From NCBI GenBank assembly GCA_003249165.1, contig QKJV01000446.1:1-32121 (forward strand): 32,121 nucleotides of DNA, given 5' to 3'. The stretch's first letter is position 1. Each line of letters starts with the position of its first letter. The notes under the pieces were generated by a model. That model searched no databases. It saw only the letters and a list, made by a program, of their open reading frames with translations, and had not been told where the DNA came from. Origin of the DNA: Desulfobulbaceae bacterium. Lineage in GTDB: Bacteria; Desulfobacterota; Desulfobulbia; Desulfobulbales; SURF-16. Positions 18,350-26,886 of this stretch are shown in pieces. The position numbers were made by a program, and so were the translations under genes.

Positions 18350-19388
18350 AACGCTTCATCTTTTCAAGCAGCGTGGTCCGGTTCACATTAAGCAGCTTTG
18401 CAGCCTGATTTTTCACCCAATTTGTCTGCAGCATAGCCTGAATAATCAGTCGTTTCTCAAATTCTGCCACCTGTTCACTCAAGCAGAAACCTTCCGGGGG
18501 AATTTTATCGGTCTGCCTCATCCGTCGTTCTGACTTGAAAATCCGTTGCGGTAAGTCATCGCTGTCTAGCAATGCCTTTCCGCTGAGAAGAACCATTCTT
18601 TCCAGGACATTTTCCAACTCACGGACATTTCCCGGCCAGGGGTACCGCTCTAGATGGATCAAGGCTTCCTGGGAAATGCCAGAGATCGACTTTTTCTTTG
18701 ATTTATTAAATTTTTTGATAAAATAATCAACCAACAAGGGGATATCGGAAATCCTGTCGCGCAGGCAGGGGACGTTGATGGGGATAACCGTTAAACGGTA
18801 ATAAAGATCTTCTCTAAAACGTCCAGCATTAACTTCCTCCCCAAGATCCTTATTTGTTGCTGCGATAACCCTAAAATCGGAAATAATTGTTTTAGTTCCA
18901 CCTATCCGCTCAAACTGTTTTTCCTGTAAAACACGCAGAAGTTTAACCTGGAGCATGGGACTCATTTCCGCCACTTCATCGAGAAATACCGTCCCACCGT
19001 CAGCAAGCTCAAAACGGCCTAACCGAGTTCGGATGGCGTGAGTAAAAGCACCTTTTTCGTGACCGAACAATTCACTTTCCAGCAATTCACCAGGTATCGC
19101 CCCACAATTTACCGGAACAAAAGGACCATTTCTTCTCTCACTGCCGTAATGAAGAGCCTGTGCGATAAGTTCTTTCCCTGTGCCGCTTTCGCCTTGAATA
19201 AGTACCGTCGTGTTGGTATTGCACACTTTTTTCACGATTTCAAAGACATCAAGCAAAATTCTGCTTTTGCCGACGATTTGTGGATAAAGGGACGATATTG
19301 CCGTATTTTGCTGATTGTTTTCTGCAGGAAAAGATTCGTGCAAGGGGGCTCGCCTGTGGAATAAATTAAATCGGAAATAAATTTTCAA
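18327..19388 (-). CDS. Sigma-54-dependent activator lacking a receiver domain (GAFTHA variant)
   Basis: AAA+ GESGTGKELIAQALH, FGHEKGAFTHAIRTRLGRFELADGGTVFLDEVAEMS, C-terminal Fis HTH NQAAKLLNVNRTTLLEKMKRYGI. Starts with TTG; an in-frame TAA lies immediately upstream. Confidence 0.9.
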   Translation of the reverse strand: MKIYFRFNLFHRRAPLHESFPAENNQQNTAISSLYPQIVGKSRILLDVFEIVKKVCNTNTTVLIQGESGTGKELIAQALHYGSERRNGPFVPVNCGAIPGELLESELFGHEKGAFTHAIRTRLGRFELADGGTVFLDEVAEMSPMLQVKLLRVLQEKQFERIGGTKTIISDFRVIAATNKDLGEEVNAGRFREDLYYRLTVIPINVPCLRDRISDIPLLVDYFIKKFNKSKKKSISGISQEALIHLERYPWPGNVRELENVLERMVLLSGKALLDSDDLPQRIFKSERRMRQTDKIPPEGFCLSEQVAEFEKRLIIQAMLQTNWVKNQAAKLLNVNRTTLLEKMKRYGIEKEE

Positions 19389-19403
19389 TTATTACGTACT
19401 TTT

Positions 19404-19433
19404 GGTATACAATATACAGGAAAAATGTGTCAA
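19404..19433 (-). promoter_or_regulatory. Candidate sigma-70-type promoter of the receiver-less activator
   Basis: Minus strand TTGACA-N18-TATACC immediately upstream of the coding start; divergent from ftsE. Confidence 0.5.
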
Positions 19434-19496
19434 TTTTTTTTAAAAAGACCTTGAACTTCTTTAATCTTCACAATTTTTGCCTGTAATTTCACGAGA

Positions 19497-20213
19497 ATGG
19501 AAAATTTTAACGAAACCTTTTCCGATTATGATGCTCAGCCCTTGGTGGAAGTTGTTAAAGTTACCAAAATATACCCTCCTGACGTCGTGGCGCTGCGCAA
19601 TGTCTCATTTAACGCCCGGAAAGGAGAGTTGATTTTTCTTACCGGTCCCAGCGGCGCGGGTAAATCGACGCTTCTTAAGCTTCTCTGCCGCCAACAAACG
19701 CCAACCAAAGGCATGATAGATATAGATGGAAATGATTTAAATAAGTTATCCGACAATGCTATCCAGAAGCTGCGTCAACGTATTGGCGTAGCGTATCAGG
19801 ATTTCAAGCTTCTCCCCCGCCTTTCTGTTTTTGAAAATATTGCAATGCCCATGGAGGTACAGTTCAAAAGTTTGAAAGAAATCCGCCATCGAGTAACGGA
19901 ACTGATGGAGAAACTTGATATTAAAGAAAAGCAGAATAAGCCGGCCGGAAAGCTCTCCCGGGGAGAGCAACAACGTGTTGCCATTGCCAGAGCAACGGCC
20001 AACTCACCGATGTTGCTACTTGCCGATGAACCCACTGGCAATCTGGACGCAGGGGCAACCGAGCTGGTGATGGATCTTTTTCGGGAGCTTAATGAAAAAG
20101 GATCTACAATAATTATCGCGACTCACGACACATCCATCTATCAGGGAACCAAACACCGCACTTTCGAACTGCAACAGGGAGAACTCTGTTCAAAACCGGG
20201 CAGCCCATCCTGA
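19497..20213 (+). CDS. ftsE: Cell-division ATP-binding protein FtsE
   Basis: Walker [15 protein letters not shown], signature [14 protein letters not shown], Walker [13 protein letters not shown]; followed by ftsX. Confidence 0.96.
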   Translation: MENFNETFSDYDAQPLVEVVKVTKIYPPDVVALRNVSFNARKGELIFLTGPSGAGKSTLLKLLCRQQTPTKGMIDIDGNDLNKLSDNAIQKLRQRIGVAYQDFKLLPRLSVFENIAMPMEVQFKSLKEIRHRVTELMEKLDIKEKQNKPAGKLSRGEQQRVAIARATANSPMLLLADEPTGNLDAGATELVMDLFRELNEKGSTIIIATHDTSIYQGTKHRTFELQQGELCSKPGSPS

Positions 20214-20239
20214 CAGAAACTTTTATTTCGAGGCGTAGC

Positions 20240-21127
20240 ATGCGATTCCTCATTTTTATATTCACCCAGACACTCCGCAATATCCGTCAGGCATGGACAG
20301 TGCAATTCATGACTTTATTGACCGTTATGCTCTCCGTGCTGATATTCTCATTCTTTTACCTGATTTACATGAATATGCTGCAGGAAGCTGACAAACTCGG
20401 CGACGGACTTCGCATCACAGTTTATCTAAAATCACCTTTAAGTAGCGAAGAACAGGAATCATTCAAAACACAGGTCAACAGTTTTGAAACAGTGGAAAAA
20501 ATCATTTTTATCACTTCGAATGAGGCCTTTCATCGCCTCGAAAAACAGCTTGGCAGCGACAAAGATGTCCTAAGCGATCTCACCTCCGATTTCCTTCCAT
20601 TCTCAGCCGAGATATACCCACGTAAGGAGATAAGCAATCTACTGCGAATCAAGCAGTTTTCCAACTATCTGAGTAACCTTCCAAATATTGAAAAAGTGCA
20701 ATACGGGCATGAATGGCTCGAAAGGTTCGGGCATTTCATACGACTCGTACGTTTTATCGTTCTTATCAGTGGAACACTGCTGATTCTCACCACCATGTTC
20801 ATGGTATCTTACACATTAAGAATGACTCTTTATGCCAGACAGGAGGAACTGAAGGTTCTCAGATACCTCGGAGCAACGGGGGGATATATAGAAGGCCCTG
20901 TGCTCGTTGAGGGATTTTTACTTGGTTTTTTTGGTGCTACGCTCGGCCTCACAGCGCTTTATTTCCTTTTTCAATGGATAAGAACTCATTTTAGTACTTC
21001 GGGTTTAATGAACATTTTCGAATTACGCTTTCTTCCCCTCCAGGATAGCAGCGTTATTCTTCTTGTCAGTGTCATTTTGTGTTCACTGGGCAGTCTGCTG
21101 TCGATAAGAAAAATTTTAAGACGATAG
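20240..21127 (+). CDS. ftsX: Cell-division permease-like protein FtsX
   Basis: Four TM segments, periplasmic loop after TM1, LKVLRYLGATGGYIEGPVLVEGFLLGFFGATLGL; immediately follows ftsE. Confidence 0.95.
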   Translation: MRFLIFIFTQTLRNIRQAWTVQFMTLLTVMLSVLIFSFFYLIYMNMLQEADKLGDGLRITVYLKSPLSSEEQESFKTQVNSFETVEKIIFITSNEAFHRLEKQLGSDKDVLSDLTSDFLPFSAEIYPRKEISNLLRIKQFSNYLSNLPNIEKVQYGHEWLERFGHFIRLVRFIVLISGTLLILTTMFMVSYTLRMTLYARQEELKVLRYLGATGGYIEGPVLVEGFLLGFFGATLGLTALYFLFQWIRTHFSTSGLMNIFELRFLPLQDSSVILLVSVILCSLGSLLSIRKILRR

Positions 21128-21144
21128 ATGAGCCTCGATTCGTA

Positions 21145-22440
21145 ATGAAAAAGATTAACGGCTTTTTTTTCTTCATTTTTTGCAGTCTGATTTGCCCTTT
21201 TTTTATAAACGGCCTCGCACAATACGCCAGCGCCGCAGACTCGGCAGAAATTACTCAGATTGACCAACAGGTCATCCTGCAAAAGAAAAAAATCGAACGG
21301 GTACAAAGCGGCATCGCCTCTCATCAAAACAAAGTCTCCGCATCCAGAAAAAGAGAAACTTTACTGCTCGCTGAACTCGAAAAAATTGAACGGCAAGTCC
21401 AGGCCGAGAACGAAAAGCTCGTTATCCTCCAGACAGAAATGGCCAGACAACAAGAGATTACCGACGCACGGAAAAATGAGATAGTGCTGCTTGATCAAGA
21501 AAAGAATGCTCTACGCAACCACATGGAGAAGAGGCTTCAAGCATACTATCGGATGGGAAACATTGGATTCTTGAATGCCATTTTTTCATCAACCTCTTTG
21601 TCTGATTTGGTTTCATTCCGAGAATATTTCCAATTGATGCTTCAATACGATCGTCAGGTTATTGATGATTTCAAAAAAAAGATGAGTGAACTTGAAGTCG
21701 CTCAAAAAGCTCATGAAAAAGAAAAAGAAAGGCTTGCCGGTGCAGCCGAAGATGTTAAGCGGCAACAGGCAATACTTAACCAAACACAACAGGAGAGACT
21801 GAAACTGCTAGAACGGGTAAAAACTGAAAGGCATTTATATCAACAGGCCCTCCAGGAACTCGAAGAAGCAGCCAGCCAACTTACCGCAACGCTCAGCGAA
21901 CTTGAACAAAAGGCTACTGAGGCCAAGGAGGAACGAGAAAATCAATTTATCAAAGATTACCCTCTCAAACCCTTTAAGAAAAGAAAACCTTCCTCTGCCA
22001 GAGGATTTTCTGGTCAGAAAGGTAAGCTTCCACTTCCTGCTCCTGGGGGCATCTTGAAAAAATATACTGGGGATACCTACTCCAGCCCTGAATTGGCCAC
22101 CTCAACAAATGGAATCAATATTGAATCTCCCCCTGGCAGTAATATTATTGCCGTGTATAATGGAAGGGTCGTTTATACAGGAACACTCAGGACTTACGGA
22201 AATCTTATCATAATAGATCATGGCAATCACTTTTATAGCCTGGTCAGCGGTGTAGGAGAAATTCTCAGCAAAGTCGGTGAGGTGGTAAAACAAGGTGACA
22301 GAATCGGCATTACCAGTCTCCACACCGGAATTCTACAGGAAAACCTCCATTTTGAAATCCGTTACAACACAGAGACACAGGATCCCCTTGAGTGGCTGAA
22401 TCCGGCCCAGATTGTATTCAGTAACAATACAAATCCCTGA
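21145..22440 (+). CDS. envC: EnvC-like murein hydrolase activator (coiled coil plus degenerate M23/LytM domain)
   Basis: Signal peptide MKKINGFFFFIFCSLICPFFINGLAQYASA, long coiled coil, C-terminal LytM fold (GINIESPPGSNIIAVYNGRVVYTGTLRTYGNLIIIDHG...LHFEIRYNTETQDPLEWLNP); follows ftsEX. Start moved from 21079 to 21145, where the signal peptide begins. Confidence 0.9.
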   Translation: MKKINGFFFFIFCSLICPFFINGLAQYASAADSAEITQIDQQVILQKKKIERVQSGIASHQNKVSASRKRETLLLAELEKIERQVQAENEKLVILQTEMARQQEITDARKNEIVLLDQEKNALRNHMEKRLQAYYRMGNIGFLNAIFSSTSLSDLVSFREYFQLMLQYDRQVIDDFKKKMSELEVAQKAHEKEKERLAGAAEDVKRQQAILNQTQQERLKLLERVKTERHLYQQALQELEEAASQLTATLSELEQKATEAKEERENQFIKDYPLKPFKKRKPSSARGFSGQKGKLPLPAPGGILKKYTGDTYSSPELATSTNGINIESPPGSNIIAVYNGRVVYTGTLRTYGNLIIIDHGNHFYSLVSGVGEILSKVGEVVKQGDRIGITSLHTGILQENLHFEIRYNTETQDPLEWLNPAQIVFSNNTNP

Positions 22441-22566
22441 ATCATCAGGCCCAATAAGTATTTTTCCACATTTGCCATTGTCTGAAAACAATCAACGTGC
22501 TAGATTTAGCCCTATGTTTGGTTCCTACAAAATCCCATAAATTCTTATTTCCCAATCGGAATACCC

Positions 22567-23925
22567 ATGAAAAAACCAAGCCCTCTTGCTAAAAAAATTA
22601 TTATTGTCCTATTTATATGTCTTCCAGTTGTAACGCTGATCTGCTGGGAACGTAATTCCCGCGTGGAAGCAAAGACCGAAGACATCTACAAAAATCTCGA
22701 AACATTTTCGAGTGTTCTTAGCTTGATAGAGAAAAATTACGTTGAAGAAATTGATGTCGACAAAGTCATGGAAGGAGCGATAAAAGGAATGCTTGCCTCC
22801 CTTGACCCCCATTCTTCCTATATGAAACCTGATGATTTTCAGGAGTTGAAGATTGAAACAAAAGGCAGCTTCTCAGGTATCGGCATCGAAATTACCATGA
22901 AAGACGGCGTTCTTACCGTCGTTTCTCCGATTGAAGGAACGCCCGCTTTTGAAAAAGGTGTTCAATCAGGGGATAAAATCCTGAAAATTAATGGAGAGTC
23001 CACCCAGGATCTCAGTTTGATGGAAGCAGTGAAAAAACTGCGCGGCCCTCAGGGAACCGAGGTAACGATTTCTATTTTCCGGGAAGGAATGACGGAACTT
23101 AAAGATATTACCATTGTGCGCAATGTTATCCCGCTGATCAGTGTGACTTCAAAAACACTGGAACCGGGTTTTGGTTACATTAGAATTCGCAGTTTCCAGT
23201 CTAACACAACAAAAGAATTCAAGGACGCATTGGAAGCCCTGGAGAAAGAAGGGCCACTTCATGGTCTCGTCATCGATTTACGCAATAATCCAGGAGGGTT
23301 ACTTGACCAGGCTGTAAAAATATCAGATTTCTTTATCGATCACGGCATGATTGTTTCCACAAAAGGCAGGCTGAAAGAACAGAATATGGAATTTAAAGCC
23401 CATAACACCGGAGGAAAATACAAATTTCCTATTGTTGTCCTGGTTAATGAAGGGAGCGCAAGTGCATCGGAAATCGTTGCGGGCGCCCTGCAGGATCACA
23501 AGCGGGCGCTGATTCTTGGCGCGCAGACATTTGGGAAGGGCTCTGTGCAGACTATTATTCCCATGGACAACGGTGCAGGACTCCGGCTCACAACGGCACG
23601 ATACTATACCCCAAATGACCGGTCAATCCAAGCAACCGGGATTACTCCGGATATTATTGTACCCACCGAAGTCATCGAGCAGCATGATGGAAAAATAAGA
23701 AAGAAAATCAATTTCCTCCGAGAAAAAGATCTCAAGCACCACATTAAAAACGGAAACGAGGAATCAAATGAAGAGGGAACAGCCCCTCAAGAGGAAGTTG
23801 TGGAGCCGAATGCTCCTCAAGAACCGACAAAAACCAGTGATATTACAAGCGATAATCAGCTGAACCAAGCATTTGTGCTGCTGAAGGGACTTGCTGTTTT
23901 CAACAAGCTTGAAATCACTGATTAA
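22567..23925 (+). CDS. S41-family C-terminal processing peptidase (CtpA-like)
   Basis: N-terminal membrane anchor, PDZ domain (SFSGIGIEITMKDGVLTVVSPIEGTPAFEKGVQSGDKILKING), catalytic NEGSASASEIVAGALQDHKRALILGAQTFGKGSVQT. Confidence 0.96.
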   Translation: MKKPSPLAKKIIIVLFICLPVVTLICWERNSRVEAKTEDIYKNLETFSSVLSLIEKNYVEEIDVDKVMEGAIKGMLASLDPHSSYMKPDDFQELKIETKGSFSGIGIEITMKDGVLTVVSPIEGTPAFEKGVQSGDKILKINGESTQDLSLMEAVKKLRGPQGTEVTISIFREGMTELKDITIVRNVIPLISVTSKTLEPGFGYIRIRSFQSNTTKEFKDALEALEKEGPLHGLVIDLRNNPGGLLDQAVKISDFFIDHGMIVSTKGRLKEQNMEFKAHNTGGKYKFPIVVLVNEGSASASEIVAGALQDHKRALILGAQTFGKGSVQTIIPMDNGAGLRLTTARYYTPNDRSIQATGITPDIIVPTEVIEQHDGKIRKKINFLREKDLKHHIKNGNEESNEEGTAPQEEVVEPNAPQEPTKTSDITSDNQLNQAFVLLKGLAVFNKLEITD

Positions 23926-23960
23926 TTTTTCCCACAGTTTCCGCTGAAGATTCGGACAAC

Positions 23961-24002
23961 AAAAAAGGGGGGAGACATTGTCTTATGTCTCCCCCCTTTT
24001 TT
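23961..24002. terminator. Bidirectional rho-independent terminator between convergent genes
   Basis: AAAAAAGGGGGGAGACAT-tgtctt-ATGTCTCCCCCCTTTTTT: perfect 18-bp inverted repeat with a 6-nt loop, between the S41 protease (+) and fumarase beta (-). Confidence 0.96.
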
Positions 24003-24036
24003 GTATAAACATCCGCTGTTGACAAGAACAGATGGA

Positions 24037-24624
24037 TTATTTCTTTGACTTTTGGTGTTTTACCATTTCATAGTAATCTCGCCCCTGCACATCATTTATA
24101 ACCACAGCTGGAAATTTTTCTACCGAGAATTTAAATAACGCCTCAGGGCCAGCATCGGGAAAAGCAACTATCTCGGCTGTAACGATACATTTTGACAACA
24201 AAGCTCCCGCTCCACCAAATGCCGCCAGATATATGGCTTTATTTTTCACCATCGACTCCCGTACAGCCTGTGAACGAGCCCCTTTACCCATTGTCGCTTT
24301 CAAACCTAAATCAAGTAAACGAGGGGTATAAATATCCATTCTGTAACTGGTTGTAGGGCCAGCAGCCCCGATTACCCTACCGGGACGAGCTGGACTCGGC
24401 CCGACATAGTAAAGAAGCTGTCCTTTTAAATCAATCGGCAAATCAAGCCCATTATCAAGGAGTGACATAATCCGTCGGTGAGTTTGGTCCCTGCCCGTAA
24501 AAAGTGTTCCGGTAAGGCAGATCAGCTCTCCCGCCTGCAGTGACTCAACAGTCCCAGCAGTAAATGGAATCGTTATCTCCCGCAACTTATCCATCATTGT
24601 CCCGGAGTAATGGGAAAAAGACAT
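24037..24624 (-). CDS. Fumarate hydratase class I / tartrate dehydratase family, beta subunit
   Basis: LKGQLLYYVGPSPARPGRVIGAAGPTTSYRMDIYTPRLLDLGLKATMGKGARSQAV; adjacent to the alpha subunit. Confidence 0.94.
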   Translation of the reverse strand: MSFSHYSGTMMDKLREITIPFTAGTVESLQAGELICLTGTLFTGRDQTHRRIMSLLDNGLDLPIDLKGQLLYYVGPSPARPGRVIGAAGPTTSYRMDIYTPRLLDLGLKATMGKGARSQAVRESMVKNKAIYLAAFGGAGALLSKCIVTAEIVAFPDAGPEALFKFSVEKFPAVVINDVQGRDYYEMVKHQKSKK

Positions 24625-25460
24625 TAGAGAACAACCTCCTTATGACGGTGGGCATGACACTGAATATTAACGGCAACAGGCAAACTTGCAATATGCGAGG
24701 GAAAGAGATCGATATGGACCGCCAAAGCTGTATTATTCCCACCCAACCCCTGTACACCTTGTCCTTGTTCGTTTATTTGCTGCAAAATGTCCTCTTCCAG
24801 AGCAGCAACATCGGATCGAGGATTAGCCATTCCTAATGGCCGCAGGAGTGCCTTTTTTGCTAGCAAAGCAGCCTTTTCAAAAGTACCCCCCATGCCAACT
24901 CCGACGACTAGAGGTGGACAGGGATTAGGCCCGGCTTTTACCACCTGGTTGACGACAAAGTCCTTCATTCCCTGCAACCCTGCGGAAGGAGGCAGCATGG
25001 TGAGGCCGCTCATATTTTCACTGCCGCATCCTTTGGGCAACATACTGATTTTGACTTTTTCACCAGGCGCAAGCTCAATATGAACCACAGCGGGAGTATT
25101 CGTCCCGGTATTTACCCGTGTGATCGGATCACAGACAGATTTCCGCAAATACCCTTTTTCATACCCGGACCGCACTCCTGCCTGTATAGCTTTTTCCAGC
25201 TCCCCGATTATGTGCACCTCTTGTCCCAGTTCAACAAAAATAACAGCTACACCTGTATCCTGACAAACAGGGATCTGCTGACGGGCGGCAATATCCGCGT
25301 TCACCAGCAACAATTCAAGTATATTTTTTGCCAGAGGAGAGATCTCCCGATTTTTTGCTTTTTCTATCCCCTGAATAATATCCGACTCAAGACGAATTCC
25401 TGCTTCAATGGTTAATTTTGCAACAGCATCAGTAATTTGTTGTGCTCCAATCTCCCGCAT
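24624..25460 (-). CDS. Fumarate hydratase class I / tartrate dehydratase family, alpha subunit
   Basis: PVCQDTGVAVIFVELG, LPKGCGSENMSGLTMLPPSAG, AGPNPCPPLVVGVGMGGTFEKAALLAKKALLRPLG, including the three conserved Fe-S cysteines. Confidence 0.95.
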   Translation of the reverse strand: MREIGAQQITDAVAKLTIEAGIRLESDIIQGIEKAKNREISPLAKNILELLLVNADIAARQQIPVCQDTGVAVIFVELGQEVHIIGELEKAIQAGVRSGYEKGYLRKSVCDPITRVNTGTNTPAVVHIELAPGEKVKISMLPKGCGSENMSGLTMLPPSAGLQGMKDFVVNQVVKAGPNPCPPLVVGVGMGGTFEKAALLAKKALLRPLGMANPRSDVAALEEDILQQINEQGQGVQGLGGNNTALAVHIDLFPSHIASLPVAVNIQCHAHRHKEVVL

Positions 25461-25472
25461 GTCTTTCCTGAT

Positions 25473-26072
25473 TTAACCCCGCAGCCGCCTGTTGCGTAAA
25501 GCGAGGCTCTGCTGTTTAAAGTTATGCTGAATCAGTTTTTCCTGATCTTCTTCCATAATAAGAATAAATTCAGCAGCAATCCGGTAATAATCTTCTCTTC
25601 CCTCATCCAATGCAGCAGTACAGGAAATCACTTTCCCGAAACAATAAACATAGGTATAGGTCGGCAGCAAAGCAATATGAAACTCGAGTATTTCATCCTT
25701 AGCAATTCTCTGATTGGTAATAAATGATACCCCTTTACCGCTTATATTAAGATCATAAAGCGAAAGTTTATCGAAAATTGTTTTGCTGTCAGTAATTTTC
25801 TTAAGGATGAGATTTATTTTGGTATCAAGATGCAAAAGAAATTCAGCAAGATCCGCATCACGTTCCCGTATACGTGCCAAAGCGCTTTGCGCACAGATAA
25901 ACATCTGTATATCGGAAAGTCCTTCATGATTATAGGGTGGAATCCCATCCTCAAAATCCTTCTGGATACCCTGAAATTTACCCTTCGATATAATTTGAAA
26001 ATAGAAAAGATTTCTTCCTGTGACACGCACAGCTTGCCTTCTGTCGGCTTCATCTGGTGCAAAATCTGACAT
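25473..26072 (-). CDS. PilZ-domain-like protein (putative c-di-GMP receptor)
   Basis: RRQAVRV (RxxxR) near the N-terminus and LNISGKGVSF (NxSxxG); C-terminal EKLIQHNFKQQSLALRNRR tail. Start shifted from 26129 to the internal Met at 26072 (MSDFAPDEADRRQAVRV), which removes most of the overlap with motB. Confidence 0.72.
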   Translation of the reverse strand: MSDFAPDEADRRQAVRVTGRNLFYFQIISKGKFQGIQKDFEDGIPPYNHEGLSDIQMFICAQSALARIRERDADLAEFLLHLDTKINLILKKITDSKTIFDKLSLYDLNISGKGVSFITNQRIAKDEILEFHIALLPTYTYVYCFGKVISCTAALDEGREDYYRIAAEFILIMEEDQEKLIQHNFKQQSLALRNRRLRG

Positions 26073-26082
26073 ATGTTTCTTC

Positions 26083-26850
26083 CTACGGTATAGGCTTGAT
26101 TTTATCAATTTTGTTTTCTTTGAGATCAATTTCGGGAAGAACTATTTTAGAATTTGCAGGCCTGACAAGAAACTCTACTCTTCTGTTGATAGCCCTACCC
26201 TCCGGTGTATCATTCTTTGCGATTGGCTTTCCGTCCGCAGCTGCTACTGCGAGCAGTCTATCCGGCGGGATTTTCATCTTTTCAATCCAGTACTCCACGA
26301 CATTGACGGCCCTTGCTGCAGAAAGCTCCCAATTACTGTGAAACTCCGTAACCCCTTTTTTGAGCGGCACATTATCCGTATGGCCGCTCACATCAATAGC
26401 GAGATCCATCGTGTCAACCAGTTTACCGAGTTTATCAAGAAAAGGAAAAAACTCTTTTTTTATCTCTGCACTTCCGGATTCAAAGGCTACTGCCCCTTTC
26501 ACGCGGAGAATAAGTCCGCTATTGCTGTATTCGGAGTCAACAGCTCCTGTTGCAATCTCTTCAGAAAAAACCCTGGCAATTTTCAACTGTACCTGCAATG
26601 GTACCGTATCAAAATCAGCGGAAATCATTTTTTCCCCCTGCCGAGGAGATGGTTCAACTTTCTCCTTCTGGGTGCCAAAGGCATCCTTTAAAGATCCAGC
26701 AACCTGGTAGTATTTCTTTTGGTCCATAACAGAAAAGGAAAGCAGCAAAATAAAAAAACACAGGAGCAACGACATCATGTCGGAAAAAGTACACATCCAA
26801 AGCGGTGCACCTGGAGAGCATTCACAGGGTTTTGGTTCTTCCTTTGCCAT
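26083..26850 (-). CDS. motB: Flagellar stator protein MotB/PomB family
   Basis: PLWMCTFSDMMSLLLCFFILLLSFSVMD TM/plug region with conserved Asp; OmpA-like peptidoglycan-binding motif DVSGHTDNVPLKKGVTEFHSNWELSAARAVNV. Confidence 0.95.
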   Translation of the reverse strand: MAKEEPKPCECSPGAPLWMCTFSDMMSLLLCFFILLLSFSVMDQKKYYQVAGSLKDAFGTQKEKVEPSPRQGEKMISADFDTVPLQVQLKIARVFSEEIATGAVDSEYSNSGLILRVKGAVAFESGSAEIKKEFFPFLDKLGKLVDTMDLAIDVSGHTDNVPLKKGVTEFHSNWELSAARAVNVVEYWIEKMKIPPDRLLAVAAADGKPIAKNDTPEGRAINRRVEFLVRPANSKIVLPEIDLKENKIDKIKPIP

Positions 26851-26886
26851 TTCTGTTTATCCTAGAGTCGATTTCATTATGACCAC

